From: Chryseobacterium sp. G0186
GTDB taxonomy: Bacteria > Bacteroidota > Bacteroidia > Flavobacteriales > Weeksellaceae
Direction: 5' to 3'
Assembly (NCBI RefSeq): GCF_003815675.1
Contig: NZ_CP033918.1
Span: forward strand, 3,224,001-3,288,000
Length of the DNA: 64,000 nt
Shown: positions 50,688-60,134 of the stretch, piece by piece
Layout of the letters: every line of letters starts with the position of its first letter
How positions within the stretch are numbered: the first letter of the stretch is position 1
Notes under the pieces: model-generated
Databases searched by the model: none
What the model was told of the DNA's origin: nothing
The model's input: only the letters and a program-made list of their open reading frames with translations
Made by a program: the position numbers and the translations under genes

Positions 50688-51344
50688 ATGAAAAATCTGA
50701 AAATTTTAATGGCAGCATTCATCGTTGGTCTTGGCTTATTAAGCTTTACAACAGTGAATCATGATGAAAATAAACCTCAAAAAGAGAAAGCTTCTGTTAA
50801 AAAAGGGTATGAAGTAGGGGATACGGCCGCTGATTTTAAACTAAAAAATATTGATGGGAAAATGGTTTCCCTTAGTGATTTTAAAACAGCAAAAGGTTTT
50901 ATCGTTGTATTTACCTGCAACCACTGCCCATACGCTAAGAAATATGAAGACAGAATTATAGAGCTTGATAAAAAATATAAAGATCAGGGATATCCGGTCA
51001 TAGCCATCAATCCAAATGATCCGAATGTACAGCCTGAAGATGGGTACAAACAAATGATGGAAAGGGCAAAGCAAAAAGGATTCACTTTTCCGTATCTGGT
51101 AGATGAGGGACAAAAGGTTTATCCTCAGTATGGAGCCACAAAAACACCCCATGTTTTTATCCTGCAAAAGGAGAATGGAAAGAACATTGTAAAATATATA
51201 GGAGCTATCGACAATAATTACGATAATCCCAATGATGTAACGGAGTATTACGCTCAGGATGCAGTAAATGCATTAATCAAGGCAGAGCCGGTGAAAATGA
51301 CAAAAACAGTTGCCATAGGGTGTACAATAAAAGTAAAGAAATAA
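50688..51344 (+). CDS. Redoxin/thioredoxin family protein
   Basis: A 218-residue exported protein with a signal peptide (IKLMAAFIVGLGLLSF-type, here LMAAFIVGLGLLSFTTV). A thioredoxin-like domain follows: YEVGDTAADFKLKNIDGK, then VVFTCNHCPYAKKYEDR with Cys77 and Cys80 (CNHC), and KTPHVFILQKENG with the cis-Pro. Similar alkyl-hydroperoxide-reductase/TSA-like proteins of this group act in the periplasm. Probably cotranscribed with the TlpA-like gene. Confidence 0.82.
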   Translation: MKNLKILMAAFIVGLGLLSFTTVNHDENKPQKEKASVKKGYEVGDTAADFKLKNIDGKMVSLSDFKTAKGFIVVFTCNHCPYAKKYEDRIIELDKKYKDQGYPVIAINPNDPNVQPEDGYKQMMERAKQKGFTFPYLVDEGQKVYPQYGATKTPHVFILQKENGKNIVKYIGAIDNNYDNPNDVTEYYAQDAVNALIKAEPVKMTKTVAIGCTIKVKK

Positions 51345-51359
51345 TATATTTGCTAAAAT

Positions 51360-51392
51360 AAAAATCGGTGTTTCTTTAGATGCCGATTTTTT
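51360..51392 (+). terminator. Terminator after the redoxin gene
   Basis: AAAATCGG (from 51360) with CCGATTTTTT (about 51383-51392) and a T-run, 15 bp past the stop codon. A 14-base loop. Confidence 0.7.
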
Positions 51393-51423
51393 ATGCCTTA
51401 ATTTTTGAGATCAAAAAAATAGA

Positions 51424-51822
51424 ATGATGAAACTACAATTTAGCCTGAAATATGTACTGCTCACCATCTTCATTTTCCTTATAGAAGTTTTAATTGCAAC
51501 CAAACTGAAAGATATTTTCTTTGTGCGGGCTTATCTTGGGGATGTCATTGTAGTGATTCTGCTTTATACTTTCGTGAAAAGTTTTTTCAGAGTAAACAAT
51601 CAGAAGCTTATTCTGGGGATTTTAATTTTTTCCTGCATGGTGGAGTTTGCACAATACTTCAATATTGCAGAAAAATTAGGCTTCCAAGAGGGAAGCCTGA
51701 TGTATATTGTTATTGGAAATTCATTCTCCTGGATAGATATTCTGTGTTATGCTGTAGGCTGCCTGCTAATTTACCTTTTTGTAAAGGTAACCGAAAATGA
51801 AACCTTACCGGCTAATCCCTAA
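51424..51822 (+). CDS. DUF2809-family membrane protein
   Basis: A 132-residue protein with four membrane segments: YVLLTIFIFLIEVLIA, VIVVILLYTFVKSFF, LILGILIFSCMVEFAQYF and ILCYAVGCLLIYLFV. The FVRAYLGDVIVV and SWIDILCYAVG segments fit DUF2809. Function unknown. Monocistronic; converges on the YARHG gene. Confidence 0.7.
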   Translation: MMKLQFSLKYVLLTIFIFLIEVLIATKLKDIFFVRAYLGDVIVVILLYTFVKSFFRVNNQKLILGILIFSCMVEFAQYFNIAEKLGFQEGSLMYIVIGNSFSWIDILCYAVGCLLIYLFVKVTENETLPANP

Positions 51823-51858
51823 TCCCTGCAACCTAACACCTGCTACCTAATCCCTGAG
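51823..51858. repeat. Short degenerate repeat (CTAATCCCT-like units)
   Basis: Units CTAATCCCT and ACCTAACACCTGCTACC recur in the gap after the DUF2809 gene. Related genomes carry similar intergenic tandems; the function is unknown. Confidence 0.35.
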
Positions 51859-51860
51859 GT

Positions 51861-52778
51861 CTATCTCCCAAAACTATCATATTTATCCTCTGCATACTTA
51901 ATAAAGCGGTTCAGTAAAGCCACATTATCTTTTTCCATCGGAGACAGTTCGTTGTCAACATTTCCGGAAACAGGAATATACCAGTCTGTCTGCTCAAAGA
52001 AGTTTCTGTAGGTTTCCTTTTTAAAGGAATAACCATGTCTGGCAAACACTGAATTTTTGATGATCTCAAGATCCAGTTTTCTTAGATTTTTAATATCTTT
52101 TTCGTTCAGTTTCTGCTTGGAGGCATTCAGTTTAAAGACGGCTTCAGAAGCCACTCTGTTCTTTGAGGTGGTATAGCTTTCTGTCTTTCCCTCACTGTCT
52201 GTATATTTTTCTACAAAATCCTTTGGATTGCTCCAGTCTACAAGATTAGAGTCAGGATCCAGCATAAAATTAGGATTATAAACAAATTCTTTCTTGGTCA
52301 GCTTAAGCGTTTTTAAAGGAGCTTTCACTGCTGTTTTATTGAATGCATTCCATTTTCCGGTTAAGCTGTCTCCATTCAGTTTTACTTCAAATCTACCGTC
52401 TGTTTTGTCGTTACCCGGTTCATCCAATACAAAAGATTTAGAGGCTTCATTGAAGATTCCTTTGAAAGGACGTTGGTTTCCATTCACGATACTCTGCCCG
52501 TAGACACTGTCTTTTGTGATTCTGTTGATTTTCAGTGAAATTCTCTTGTAAATACTTCCGTCATATTCCGAACCATCCGTTTCATCAATCATCTTTTCCA
52601 TGCCGGCAAAATCTCCGGTATAGATACCATAGTATTCCTGATGAACCTCAGGAATGACAACAGAGTCTTTTTTTGCGGTTAAAGAATCCTTTCCGGACTC
52701 ATTCGTCTTTCCATCTTTTTTACAGCCTACCAAGGATATGGTAAGTAAGGAAATAAGAGTGTAATTTAAAATTTTCAT
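51861..52778 (-). CDS. YARHG-domain lipoprotein
   Basis: A 305-residue lipoprotein (LLTISLVGCKKDG, lipid on Cys19). The C-terminal YARHG motif is seen in NSVFARHGYSFKKETYRNFF followed by TDWYIPVSGNVDNELS. The middle has strand-rich segments (EVKLNGDSLTGKWNAF). YARHG is of unknown function but is common in envelope lipoproteins. Its start overlaps the DUF2306 gene stop by four bases. Confidence 0.82.
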   Translation of the reverse strand: MKILNYTLISLLTISLVGCKKDGKTNESGKDSLTAKKDSVVIPEVHQEYYGIYTGDFAGMEKMIDETDGSEYDGSIYKRISLKINRITKDSVYGQSIVNGNQRPFKGIFNEASKSFVLDEPGNDKTDGRFEVKLNGDSLTGKWNAFNKTAVKAPLKTLKLTKKEFVYNPNFMLDPDSNLVDWSNPKDFVEKYTDSEGKTESYTTSKNRVASEAVFKLNASKQKLNEKDIKNLRKLDLEIIKNSVFARHGYSFKKETYRNFFEQTDWYIPVSGNVDNELSPMEKDNVALLNRFIKYAEDKYDSFGR

Positions 52779-53413
52779 AGATGTTTTTTTGTAATTAAGT
52801 ATTCAATTAAAAGGATATTGGGAATCCACCCCAGCCATGCGATGATTTGGTAGACATCCATAGGGTTGGGATGAAATAAATATACGATAATAACTTTCCA
52901 CATCCGTAATGTGATGGCAGATAAAGTAAAGGCGAAGCTTCTCCACATCCATTGCTTATGTTCTTTAAACCTTTTTTGTCTGGCCAGCTGATACGCTTTA
53001 TAGGTAGAAAACCACCACAAAATACCTAGAATAACAAATGAAATCTTTGACAAAATTCCACCATTGGCAAAAAATCCCATATAAATTCCTGAGGGAGCAG
53101 AAAAAAGAAGAATGAGAAAAATATAAACCTTTCCCATATTCCTGTGAAGATTTTTTAATCCAAAATCTGTTCGGATGATGGCCAGAAATCCTGAAAGCAG
53201 CACAAAGATGCTTGTGTAAACATGAGTATAAAAGAAAGGGAGATACTCGGGTCTATGCACAACTTCCGTCTGTTTTATCATCAAAAAACTAACGCTGGGA
53301 TCCAAAGGAATATATTCCAGAGTGATCTTAAGCATCAACCAAAAGAAATACCCAAATCCTATGATTAAAAGGATCGTAAGGAATCTTGAAGTATTTCTTT
53401 TAGCAGAAAGCAT
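52775..53413 (-). CDS. DUF2306-family membrane protein
   Basis: A 212-residue membrane protein with six or so hydrophobic segments. DUF2306 hallmarks: HVYTSIFVLLSGFLAIIR, KNLHRNMGKVYIFLIL, WWFSTYKAYQLARQKRFKEH and MWRSFAFTLSAITLRMW, with His and Trp near membrane edges. The family is like heme or cytochrome-binding membrane units, but this is not shown. It follows the TonB_C gene by one base and overlaps the YARHG gene by four. Confidence 0.8.
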   Translation of the reverse strand: MLSAKRNTSRFLTILLIIGFGYFFWLMLKITLEYIPLDPSVSFLMIKQTEVVHRPEYLPFFYTHVYTSIFVLLSGFLAIIRTDFGLKNLHRNMGKVYIFLILLFSAPSGIYMGFFANGGILSKISFVILGILWWFSTYKAYQLARQKRFKEHKQWMWRSFAFTLSAITLRMWKVIIVYLFHPNPMDVYQIIAWLGWIPNILLIEYLITKKHL

Positions 53414-53414
53414 A

Positions 53415-53813
53415 TTAATTGTTTATCGTTATAGGAACTCTAACCCAATATTTAACGGGCTGGCCTTTAGTTGTGGCAGGTTTCCACTTTATTTTTATGG
53501 TTTTTATGATGCGATCCAGTTCCTTATTCAGATATGGATCACTTCCTGTAGATGAAACAGAACCAATACTTCCGTCGGTATTGACTACAAATTTAGTTAC
53601 TGATGTGATCGTCCCGGAATTTTTTATGTTTGAAATATCAAACTCCTGGAAGATATATTTTCTGAGAGCGTCCATACCACCAGGAAATTCAGCGGGTGTT
53701 TCTACATCCTTATTTTCTGAATGTAGTATGACTTGACTTTGCTTTTGTTGGGTAGCTTGAGAAAAAGCAAAATGAGAACCTAGCAGAAAAATTAATAATG
53801 ATATTTTTTTCAT
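53415..53813 (-). CDS. Exported TonB C-terminal-domain protein
   Basis: A 132-residue protein. ATG 53813 gives a clean signal peptide (MKKISLLIFLLGSHFAFSQ). The rest is a TonB_C-type domain without anchor or linker: AEFPGGMDALRKYIFQEF, TSVTKFVVNTDGSIGSVS, IKIKWKPATTKGQPVKYW and VRVPITINN. Because it lacks the membrane helix it cannot be an ExbBD-coupled TonB. It is two bases after the HI0933-type gene. Confidence 0.8.
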   Translation of the reverse strand: MKKISLLIFLLGSHFAFSQATQQKQSQVILHSENKDVETPAEFPGGMDALRKYIFQEFDISNIKNSGTITSVTKFVVNTDGSIGSVSSTGSDPYLNKELDRIIKTIKIKWKPATTKGQPVKYWVRVPITINN

Positions 53814-53815
53814 GG

Positions 53816-55018
53816 TTATAAAGAATTTAAGTCCTGTGCAATCAGCCATCCTTCACTCCAGCATGCCTGAAAATTAAAACCTCCTGTTACGGCATCGATA
53901 TTTAAAACCTCCCCGGCAATATAAAAATTAGGGAGAATTTTAGAAGACATGTTTTTAAAGTTAATTTCCTTTAAATCAACACCTCCGGCAGTTACGAATT
54001 CATCCTTAAAGGTTGATTTTCCGGTGACCTGAAACTTTTTTGTACAAAGGTTTTCCAGAATTTTCTGCATTTCTTTTCCTGAAATATTGGCAACCTGCTT
54101 GTGGAGGTCAACCTTTGAAATTTCAAGGATCTTTTGCCAAAACCTGTTTGTAATATCAAAGATCTTGGATTGTCCGATGGTCTTTTTAGGATTGCTTTGT
54201 CTGAAATTCTGAAAAATTTCTTCTGCTTCATCCACTTCTATGGAGATAAAGTTAACCTCAATTTCAAAATTATATTTAACCTTGGCAAGACTTATTGCTT
54301 CCCATGCAGAAATTTTCAGAACAGCAGGCCCTGAAAGACCCCAATGGGTAATCAGTAAAGGTCCGCTTTCTTCTGTTTTTAACTTAGGAATGGAAATACC
54401 TGCATTTTCAAAACTTGTTCCCGGAAGATCTTTTAGCAAGTCATCTTTAATATTAAAAGTAAAAAGGGAAGGAACAAGATCTACAATCTTATGGCCCAGA
54501 TTTTCTACAATTTTTAGAGATTTAGGAGAACTTCCGGTCGCATAAACAATATAATCTGCTTCGAAGTCACCGGAATTGGTTTTTACCAGATATTTTTCGT
54601 CCTGTTTTTCAATCTCTTTTACGCTACATTTTGTTTTTACCGTTACATTTTTCTTCTGGGTTTCATTCAAAAAAGTATTGATGATGGTTTGTGAAGAATT
54701 GCTTTCAGGAAAAGTTCTGTTGTCATTTTCTATTTTCAACGGAACATTACGCTGATCAAACCATTCCATGGTGTCTCCCGGCTGAAATTTCGTAAAAACA
54801 CTCAGTAATTCCTTATTTCCACGAGGATAAAACTGAACCAGTTCCCTTGGATCAAAGCATGCGTGGGTAACATTGCAGCGTCCGCCTCCGGAAATTTTTA
54901 CTTTCTGAAGGACATCCGAGTTTTGCTCTAAAATCGTAATTGTATATTTCTTTTCGTCAAGGTTCGAAGCGCAGAAAAAGCCTGCAGCACCGCCTCCGAT
55001 AATAATGATCTGTTTCAT
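53816..55018 (-). CDS. HI0933-family NAD(P)/FAD-dependent oxidoreductase
   Basis: A 400-residue flavoprotein of the HI0933/BaiN type. The FAD motif IIIGGGAAGFFCASNL starts at residue 4, then KISGGGRCNVTHACF and the late YIAGEVLNIDAVTGGFNFQA are the family signatures. The substrate is unknown in this group. It is the first gene of a minus-strand operon with TonB_C, DUF2306 and YARHG genes. Confidence 0.9.
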   Translation of the reverse strand: MKQIIIIGGGAAGFFCASNLDEKKYTITILEQNSDVLQKVKISGGGRCNVTHACFDPRELVQFYPRGNKELLSVFTKFQPGDTMEWFDQRNVPLKIENDNRTFPESNSSQTIINTFLNETQKKNVTVKTKCSVKEIEKQDEKYLVKTNSGDFEADYIVYATGSSPKSLKIVENLGHKIVDLVPSLFTFNIKDDLLKDLPGTSFENAGISIPKLKTEESGPLLITHWGLSGPAVLKISAWEAISLAKVKYNFEIEVNFISIEVDEAEEIFQNFRQSNPKKTIGQSKIFDITNRFWQKILEISKVDLHKQVANISGKEMQKILENLCTKKFQVTGKSTFKDEFVTAGGVDLKEINFKNMSSKILPNFYIAGEVLNIDAVTGGFNFQACWSEGWLIAQDLNSL

Positions 55019-55133
55019 GTATAATGTAATCCTATGCTGAAGATTATTTTTTCAAAAGTACAATTTTTATAAACCATCTTATTTGAGTATTTTTGAAGAT
55101 TATAATTTTAATAAGACCAAAAACGATTTTCAT

Positions 55134-55628
55134 ATGATTTTCTACCATAAATTTGAAGTGAGATGGAGTGATCTTGATGCTAACAAGCACTTGGCCAATT
55201 CATCATATGTACAATATTGTGCACAGGCCAGAATGGCTTTCATGACGAAAGAGAAAATGGGGGTTACCCAATTAAGCAGATGGGGAATCGGCCCGGTGAT
55301 CCTACACGAAAGGTATTCTTTCTTCAAGGAAATCTATGCGGATCAGACTGTAATTGTAAGTGTTGAAATAGATGGTTGTTCAGAGGATTCCTCTATCTAC
55401 CGTTTCGTTCACAAATTCTATACTCCGGATGGGGCGCACTGTGCAACTTCAGAGGCAACAGGAGTTTGGATCGATATGATGCTTAGAAAAATGACCACTC
55501 CACCAGATGATGTAGTGGAAGCAATGAATAAATATAAAACCCCGGAAACAGTGGTGCTATCTAAAGAAGACTTCAAGAAGTTTCCTTTCCACCCACAGAA
55601 TATTGATCCGGCAGAATTGATAAAATAA
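55134..55628 (+). CDS. Acyl-CoA thioesterase-like hotdog protein
   Basis: A 164-residue protein. ATG 55134 (MIFYHKFEVRWSDLDANKHL) is preferred since the longer frame starts with TTG. The hotdog thioesterase motif is RWSDLDANKHLANSSYVQYC, with the catalytic Asp, and DQTVIVSVEIDGCSEDSSIYRF follows. Members cleave acyl-CoA or 4-hydroxybenzoyl-CoA. Substrate unknown. thiL starts 86 bp downstream. Confidence 0.82.
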   Translation: MIFYHKFEVRWSDLDANKHLANSSYVQYCAQARMAFMTKEKMGVTQLSRWGIGPVILHERYSFFKEIYADQTVIVSVEIDGCSEDSSIYRFVHKFYTPDGAHCATSEATGVWIDMMLRKMTTPPDDVVEAMNKYKTPETVVLSKEDFKKFPFHPQNIDPAELIK

Positions 55629-55713
55629 TTCAAAGTTCAAGGTTCAATGCAGTGAAAGACTTTCTGGTCATTCATCCATTGTACATCGGACATTGTACAA
55701 AAAAAGAAATTTT

Positions 55714-56766
55714 ATGTTTGAAGATAAATCACAGGAGCTTACACCCATTTCGAAACTAGGAGAATTCGGTCTTATTAAACATTTGACGGAACATTTTCCT
55801 TTATCCAATGAATCCTCGGAGCTTGGAGTAGGAGATGATGCAGCGGTTGTTAACCCTGGAAATAAGAAAGTAGTCCTTACTACCGATGTTTTGGCAGAGG
55901 GGGTACACTTTAACTTAGGCTATGTTCCGTTAAAGCATTTAGGGTATAAAGCAGTAGTGGTAAACCTAAGTGATATTGCTGCAATGAATGCGGTTCCTAC
56001 CCAAATTTTAGTCTCCCTGGCTGTTTCAAACCGTTTTCCGGTGGAAGCTCTGGAAGAGATCTATTCAGGAATTCAGGCAGCGTGTGCAAGATATAAAGTT
56101 GACCTTATTGGAGGTGATACAACGAGCTCCAACTCTGGGCTTGTTATGAGCATTACAGCAGTAGGAATAGAAACGGACGAAAATATTGTAAAGAGAAGCG
56201 GGGCACAACCGAATGATCTTCTGGTTGTAACCGGAGATCTGGGTGGGGCCTATATGGGTCTGCAGATCCTGGAAAGAGAGCACGCCGTTTATCTTGCCGA
56301 TCCCAATATGCAGCCGGAAATGGAGGGATACGATTACATTCTGGAAAGACAGCTGAAGCCTGAGGCGAGAACAGACGTTAAAAATATTTTGGAAGAGTTG
56401 GAGATTAAACCGACGTCCATGATTGATATTTCAGACGGTCTGGCTTCTGAAATTCTGCACCTTTCCGATCAGTCAAAAGTTGGATTCAGATTATACGAGG
56501 AGAAAGTTCCATTGGATAATCTTACCATTTCTACTGCGGATGAAATGAACCTGAACCCTGTAATGACCGCATTAAGCGGAGGTGAGGATTATGAATTATT
56601 GTTCACGATTTCTCCAAACGATTTTGATAAAATTAAAAATCATCCTGATTTTACCATTATAGGACATGCTGTGGAAAAAGAAGACGGAAACTTTATGGTG
56701 GCAAGAGGATCCAATCAGTTGGTTGCCCTTACCGCTCAGGGATGGGATGCTTTTTTAAGCCAATAG
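55714..56766 (+). CDS. thiL: Thiamine-monophosphate kinase
   Basis: A 350-residue ATP-dependent kinase making thiamine diphosphate. ATG 55714 is preferred over an upstream TTG. The ATP/metal motifs ELGVGDDAAVVNPGNKKVVL, TTDVLAEGVHFNLGY and the adenosine-binding IDISDGLASEILHL are intact, as is SGGEDYELLFTI near the C-terminus. Length is typical. Confidence 0.94.
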   Translation: MFEDKSQELTPISKLGEFGLIKHLTEHFPLSNESSELGVGDDAAVVNPGNKKVVLTTDVLAEGVHFNLGYVPLKHLGYKAVVVNLSDIAAMNAVPTQILVSLAVSNRFPVEALEEIYSGIQAACARYKVDLIGGDTTSSNSGLVMSITAVGIETDENIVKRSGAQPNDLLVVTGDLGGAYMGLQILEREHAVYLADPNMQPEMEGYDYILERQLKPEARTDVKNILEELEIKPTSMIDISDGLASEILHLSDQSKVGFRLYEEKVPLDNLTISTADEMNLNPVMTALSGGEDYELLFTISPNDFDKIKNHPDFTIIGHAVEKEDGNFMVARGSNQLVALTAQGWDAFLSQ

Positions 56767-56858
56767 AATTGAAAAATTATATTTAATTTTAAATATTGTA
56801 AGAAGACCGTAGTATTTTTTACTGCGGTTTTTGCTTTACTTATCAAAACACATTAGCA

Positions 56859-57677
56859 ATGAATCTGTCTGAAAAAAATATTCCTGTACATAATCTGGTA
56901 TCTGAAGAATTTCAGGTAAGCACTTTAGAAGCTGGTCATCCGGAGAAATTTGAAGACGTTCATCGGCATAGTTTTTTTGAAATTATCTGGTTTAAAGAAG
57001 TTCAGTCTGAGAGTCGGCTGGAAGTGGATTTTGAATCATATACAGTCCGGAATAACGATGTCTGCATCATAGCGCCAGGGCAGGTTTTTAATATGAAACT
57101 GAAAGGAGAGAAAGGACATGTGCTGGCGATAAGCAAGGATATTTTCCGAGAGATTTGCAATATTGAAACGGTTTTTATAAGTGGCGCAAAGCCTTTCCTT
57201 TTAGAACTTCCAGATGAGTCTGCTAGAAGTATCATCTCTCTTATTGAGCAGGAATACAATAAGGATGCTCGGATTGATTTATTGAAAGCATATTTAAAGG
57301 CATTTTTTATTGTTATCACCAGCGGTCTCAGTATAGAAGATTCCTCCCTTAGAGATAAGCAGAGGTTTCAGCAGCTGGTAAAGCTGGTTGAAAAATATTA
57401 TATTGAGGAGCAGAATACATCATTTTATGCTGAACAACTCAAAATAAGTACCCACCATCTCAATGATATTGTGCGCTTATCCAGGGCAACAACAGTCAAA
57501 AGAATGATTTCCCAAAGATTGATTCTTGAAGCCAAAAGAGAGCTTAGCTTTGGTGCTTTAACCATTAAGGAAATCGCATTCAGGCTCGGTTTTAACGATA
57601 CTTCATACTTTTCCAGATTTTTTAAGAAACATACCGGCCAAACACCCGATTATTTTAAAAATAAAGCAAAAGAATAA
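56859..57677 (+). CDS. AraC family transcriptional regulator
   Basis: A 272-residue regulator. The N-terminal half is a cupin-like sensor (EDVHRHSFFEIIWFKEV, NNDVCIIAPGQVFNMKLKG). The C-terminal third has two helix-turn-helix units: FYAEQLKISTHHLNDIVRL and LTIKEIAFRLGFNDTSYFSR, followed by RFFKKHTGQTPDYF. The effector is not known. The MFS gene begins 180 bp downstream on the same strand, a likely target. Confidence 0.9.
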   Translation: MNLSEKNIPVHNLVSEEFQVSTLEAGHPEKFEDVHRHSFFEIIWFKEVQSESRLEVDFESYTVRNNDVCIIAPGQVFNMKLKGEKGHVLAISKDIFREICNIETVFISGAKPFLLELPDESARSIISLIEQEYNKDARIDLLKAYLKAFFIVITSGLSIEDSSLRDKQRFQQLVKLVEKYYIEEQNTSFYAEQLKISTHHLNDIVRLSRATTVKRMISQRLILEAKRELSFGALTIKEIAFRLGFNDTSYFSRFFKKHTGQTPDYFKNKAKE

Positions 57678-57857
57678 TCTTCAATATGTACAAAACTATA
57701 GGCTTTAATTAATGTGCATTATTTAATGTAGTATTTTAAAATCTTCAGTTTGTCCTATTGTTTCTTCAGTTCTGTTATTGAACGGTCTGCTTTTTTGGAG
57801 GACCTTTGCACTCCATGAAAACCGCATGAGTAGATTGTTTAATAATTAATACTATTT

Positions 57858-59054
57858 ATGAAAAACCTAGGTGTCGTTATTTTTATTTTAGCCTTGCTTA
57901 ATACGCTGGAATCTTTAAGTATCGATCTATATTTACCGGCGTTTCCAAGTATGGCTCAAATTTTTCAGACGGATATCGGGCATATACAGATTTCTATCTC
58001 CGTATTCTTTGCAGGATTTGCTATTGGACAGCTTTTATGGGGACCTTTATCCGATCACAAAGGAAGAAAACCAATGCTGTATTGCGGACTGTTATTGTTT
58101 ATTATAGGGGCTATAGGAATATATTTCACAAAGAATATTTATATGCTATGGGGCATGCGTTTTGTGCAGGCGTTCGGGGGAAGTGCCGGAATTGTCATAG
58201 GAAGGGCAATCATTATTGACCTTTATGATAAACAAAAATCCGTGGCCATATTTTCCCAACAATCCCAGATCAGTGGGGTAGCACCTATTGTTGCGCCTTT
58301 ACTGGGAAGTGTATTCCTCAAATTCTGGGGCTGGAACAGTTCCTTTGCCTTCCTGGTAATATTAGGCTTTATAACGTTGATTCTTGTTTACAAATGCGTT
58401 CCCGAAACCAATGCCAAGCTGCTTTCTAAAAACGATGAAGTGGCAGAAGAAAAAATAAACCTGATGGAACAGCTTAAAGCTATTCTTTCCAATAAAGATT
58501 TTATTAGCAATACCATGATCGGAAGCATTGCCTTTGCCTCTCTGATTATTTATATTTCCAACGCTCCTTTTCTGTTTATGGAACTTCATGGGTTTTCCAG
58601 TATGGTCTTTGGGTTTATATTCGCATTCAACTCTGTGGCTTTGATCTTAGCAGCCTATATCACTCCAAGGTTGATTAAACGATTTGAAGAAACCAGAGTG
58701 AAGTTTTGGGCAACACTTATTTTATTATCTTCCTGTTGTCTCCATATCCTGGTTTCCATATATCAGTTATCTGTAGGGTTGGAAATCGTATTGCTGCATA
58801 TCTCATTATTGGCTATTGGGATTTTATTCCCGATTACTTCTGCACATGCCTTGTCTCCGTTTAAAGAAGGACGTGGTACAGCCGCTGCTCTCATGGGCTT
58901 TATGCAGCTGATGGTTACTTTTATCATCTCCGGAATTGTGGGGCTGATGGAGGCAGATTCCATTATACCAATGGTTGTTACAAGAGCATTAATTGGGGTA
59001 ATTGCTGTATGGTTTAGCTATCGTTCTCTGAAGCATTTCAAGGCTTTTGCCTAA
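57858..59054 (+). CDS. Bcr/CflA-type MFS multidrug transporter
   Basis: A 398-residue inner-membrane transporter with 12 membrane segments. The Bcr/CflA N-terminus LESLSIDLYLPAFPSMAQIF and GQLLWGPLSDHKGRKPMLYC (the loop 2-3 Asp-x-x-GR) are clear, and then RFVQAFGGSAGIVIGRAII. It exports drugs by proton antiport. Probably regulated by the AraC protein just upstream. No fusion partner is present. Confidence 0.88.
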   Translation: MKNLGVVIFILALLNTLESLSIDLYLPAFPSMAQIFQTDIGHIQISISVFFAGFAIGQLLWGPLSDHKGRKPMLYCGLLLFIIGAIGIYFTKNIYMLWGMRFVQAFGGSAGIVIGRAIIIDLYDKQKSVAIFSQQSQISGVAPIVAPLLGSVFLKFWGWNSSFAFLVILGFITLILVYKCVPETNAKLLSKNDEVAEEKINLMEQLKAILSNKDFISNTMIGSIAFASLIIYISNAPFLFMELHGFSSMVFGFIFAFNSVALILAAYITPRLIKRFEETRVKFWATLILLSSCCLHILVSIYQLSVGLEIVLLHISLLAIGILFPITSAHALSPFKEGRGTAAALMGFMQLMVTFIISGIVGLMEADSIIPMVVTRALIGVIAVWFSYRSLKHFKAFA

Positions 59055-59178
59055 ATATTAGGAGTATGTTTCAAATCTTATCCTGTTATAATTTCTGTTG
59101 GTCATTGTAGATATACACTTAATCAAGTAATTTTTGAAAAACATAGTCAAAGGGTTCTTTTTGCATAAAATTTAAAAT

Positions 59179-60087
59179 ATGAAAAGAAACCTTTTGACGG
59201 CTTTTTGCTGTCTGTTGCCATTAGGGTATTGGGTAAGCGCACAATCAGGAATCTCTGCAGAGCTTAAAACAGAATACATTCCTTCTTCCAATTACATTCG
59301 TCCGGAAGACAGCGTGAAAACCAATTCTAAAAGCGATTTTAAAAGGGTAAATCTGAATCTGAGTATTCCTTTGTCTGTAAAAAAAGATAGTGGCGGCAGG
59401 GTAAAAGCATGGTCAATGCTGCTCAGTGGATCCTATGCAAAAATGACTCATAAAGATTACGAAACCCAGCTATTTCCAGATCAAATGCTGAACGCACAGG
59501 TCGGGCTGCAACACATAAGACCTTTGGGAAAGAAATGGAGCATGATGATGATGGCCTCAGTGGGCGTGTATACTGATTTAGAAAGAATAAGCTTTGATGA
59601 TGTGCTGGGACAGGGAGGTGTCGTATTTATCAGACATTTCAATCCTAATCTTGCTTTGGGGGCAGGTCCGGTTCTTACCACCGCATTTGGAGTACCAATG
59701 ATTTTACCTTGGATCTATTTTGACTGGAAAACCAATGGAAAAGTGAAGATCAGAATCAACTTCCCGGAAGGAGCTGAGGTTGGATACCAACTTTCAGACT
59801 CATTTACTTTAAAAGCTGTAGTCAACCTTAGCGGAATGTCTGCAGAAAGAAATAAGGACGGGAAATCTACCTTGCTGGGTTATCAGCAGATTACCGCAGG
59901 ACTCAGACCTGAAATACAGCTTAGTGATAAGCTAAGTCTTCATCTTACGGGCGGAACCGCTCTGCTGAGAAGCTTTAGCGAAAGTGACCGAAAAATCAAA
60001 AATATATTTAGGGATAAAAAGATGGCTGATCCTAAGTTTGCAAGTACATTCTATGTTGCCGTTGCCCTACGCTGGAACCTGCCATAA
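59179..60087 (+). CDS. DUF6268-like outer-membrane protein
   Basis: A 302-residue protein with a signal peptide (LLTAFCCLLPLGYWVSAQ). It contains alternating strand-like segments: RVNLNLSIPLSVKKDSG, AWSMLLSGSYAKMTH, LNAQVGLQHIRPLGKKWS and a C-terminal Phe-rich FASTFYVAVALRWNLP, typical of a porin-like barrel. The layout fits the DUF6268 family as I recall it. Role unknown. It follows the MFS gene by 124 bp. Confidence 0.65.
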   Translation: MKRNLLTAFCCLLPLGYWVSAQSGISAELKTEYIPSSNYIRPEDSVKTNSKSDFKRVNLNLSIPLSVKKDSGGRVKAWSMLLSGSYAKMTHKDYETQLFPDQMLNAQVGLQHIRPLGKKWSMMMMASVGVYTDLERISFDDVLGQGGVVFIRHFNPNLALGAGPVLTTAFGVPMILPWIYFDWKTNGKVKIRINFPEGAEVGYQLSDSFTLKAVVNLSGMSAERNKDGKSTLLGYQQITAGLRPEIQLSDKLSLHLTGGTALLRSFSESDRKIKNIFRDKKMADPKFASTFYVAVALRWNLP

Positions 60088-60089
60088 AA

Positions 60090-60131
60090 GAAAAAGAGGA
60101 GAAAAGATCTGCTTTTCTCCTCTTTCTTTTT
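60090..60131. terminator. Bidirectional terminator between DUF6268 gene and LytTR gene
   Basis: A 14-bp stem, AAAGAGGAGAAAAG (60093-60106) with CTTTTCTCCTCTTT (60112-60125), T-rich on both sides. Confidence 0.85.
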
Positions 60132-60134
60132 TCC

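Noticed and set aside
51823..51858. A possible CRISPR array because of short repeats
   Set aside because: Units are too short and degenerate, with no regular spacers and no cas genes anywhere in the window.
57678..57857. Possible riboswitch or attenuator in the gap before the MFS gene
   Set aside because: No conserved riboswitch element or leader peptide could be recognised; regulation by the AraC gene is the simpler idea.
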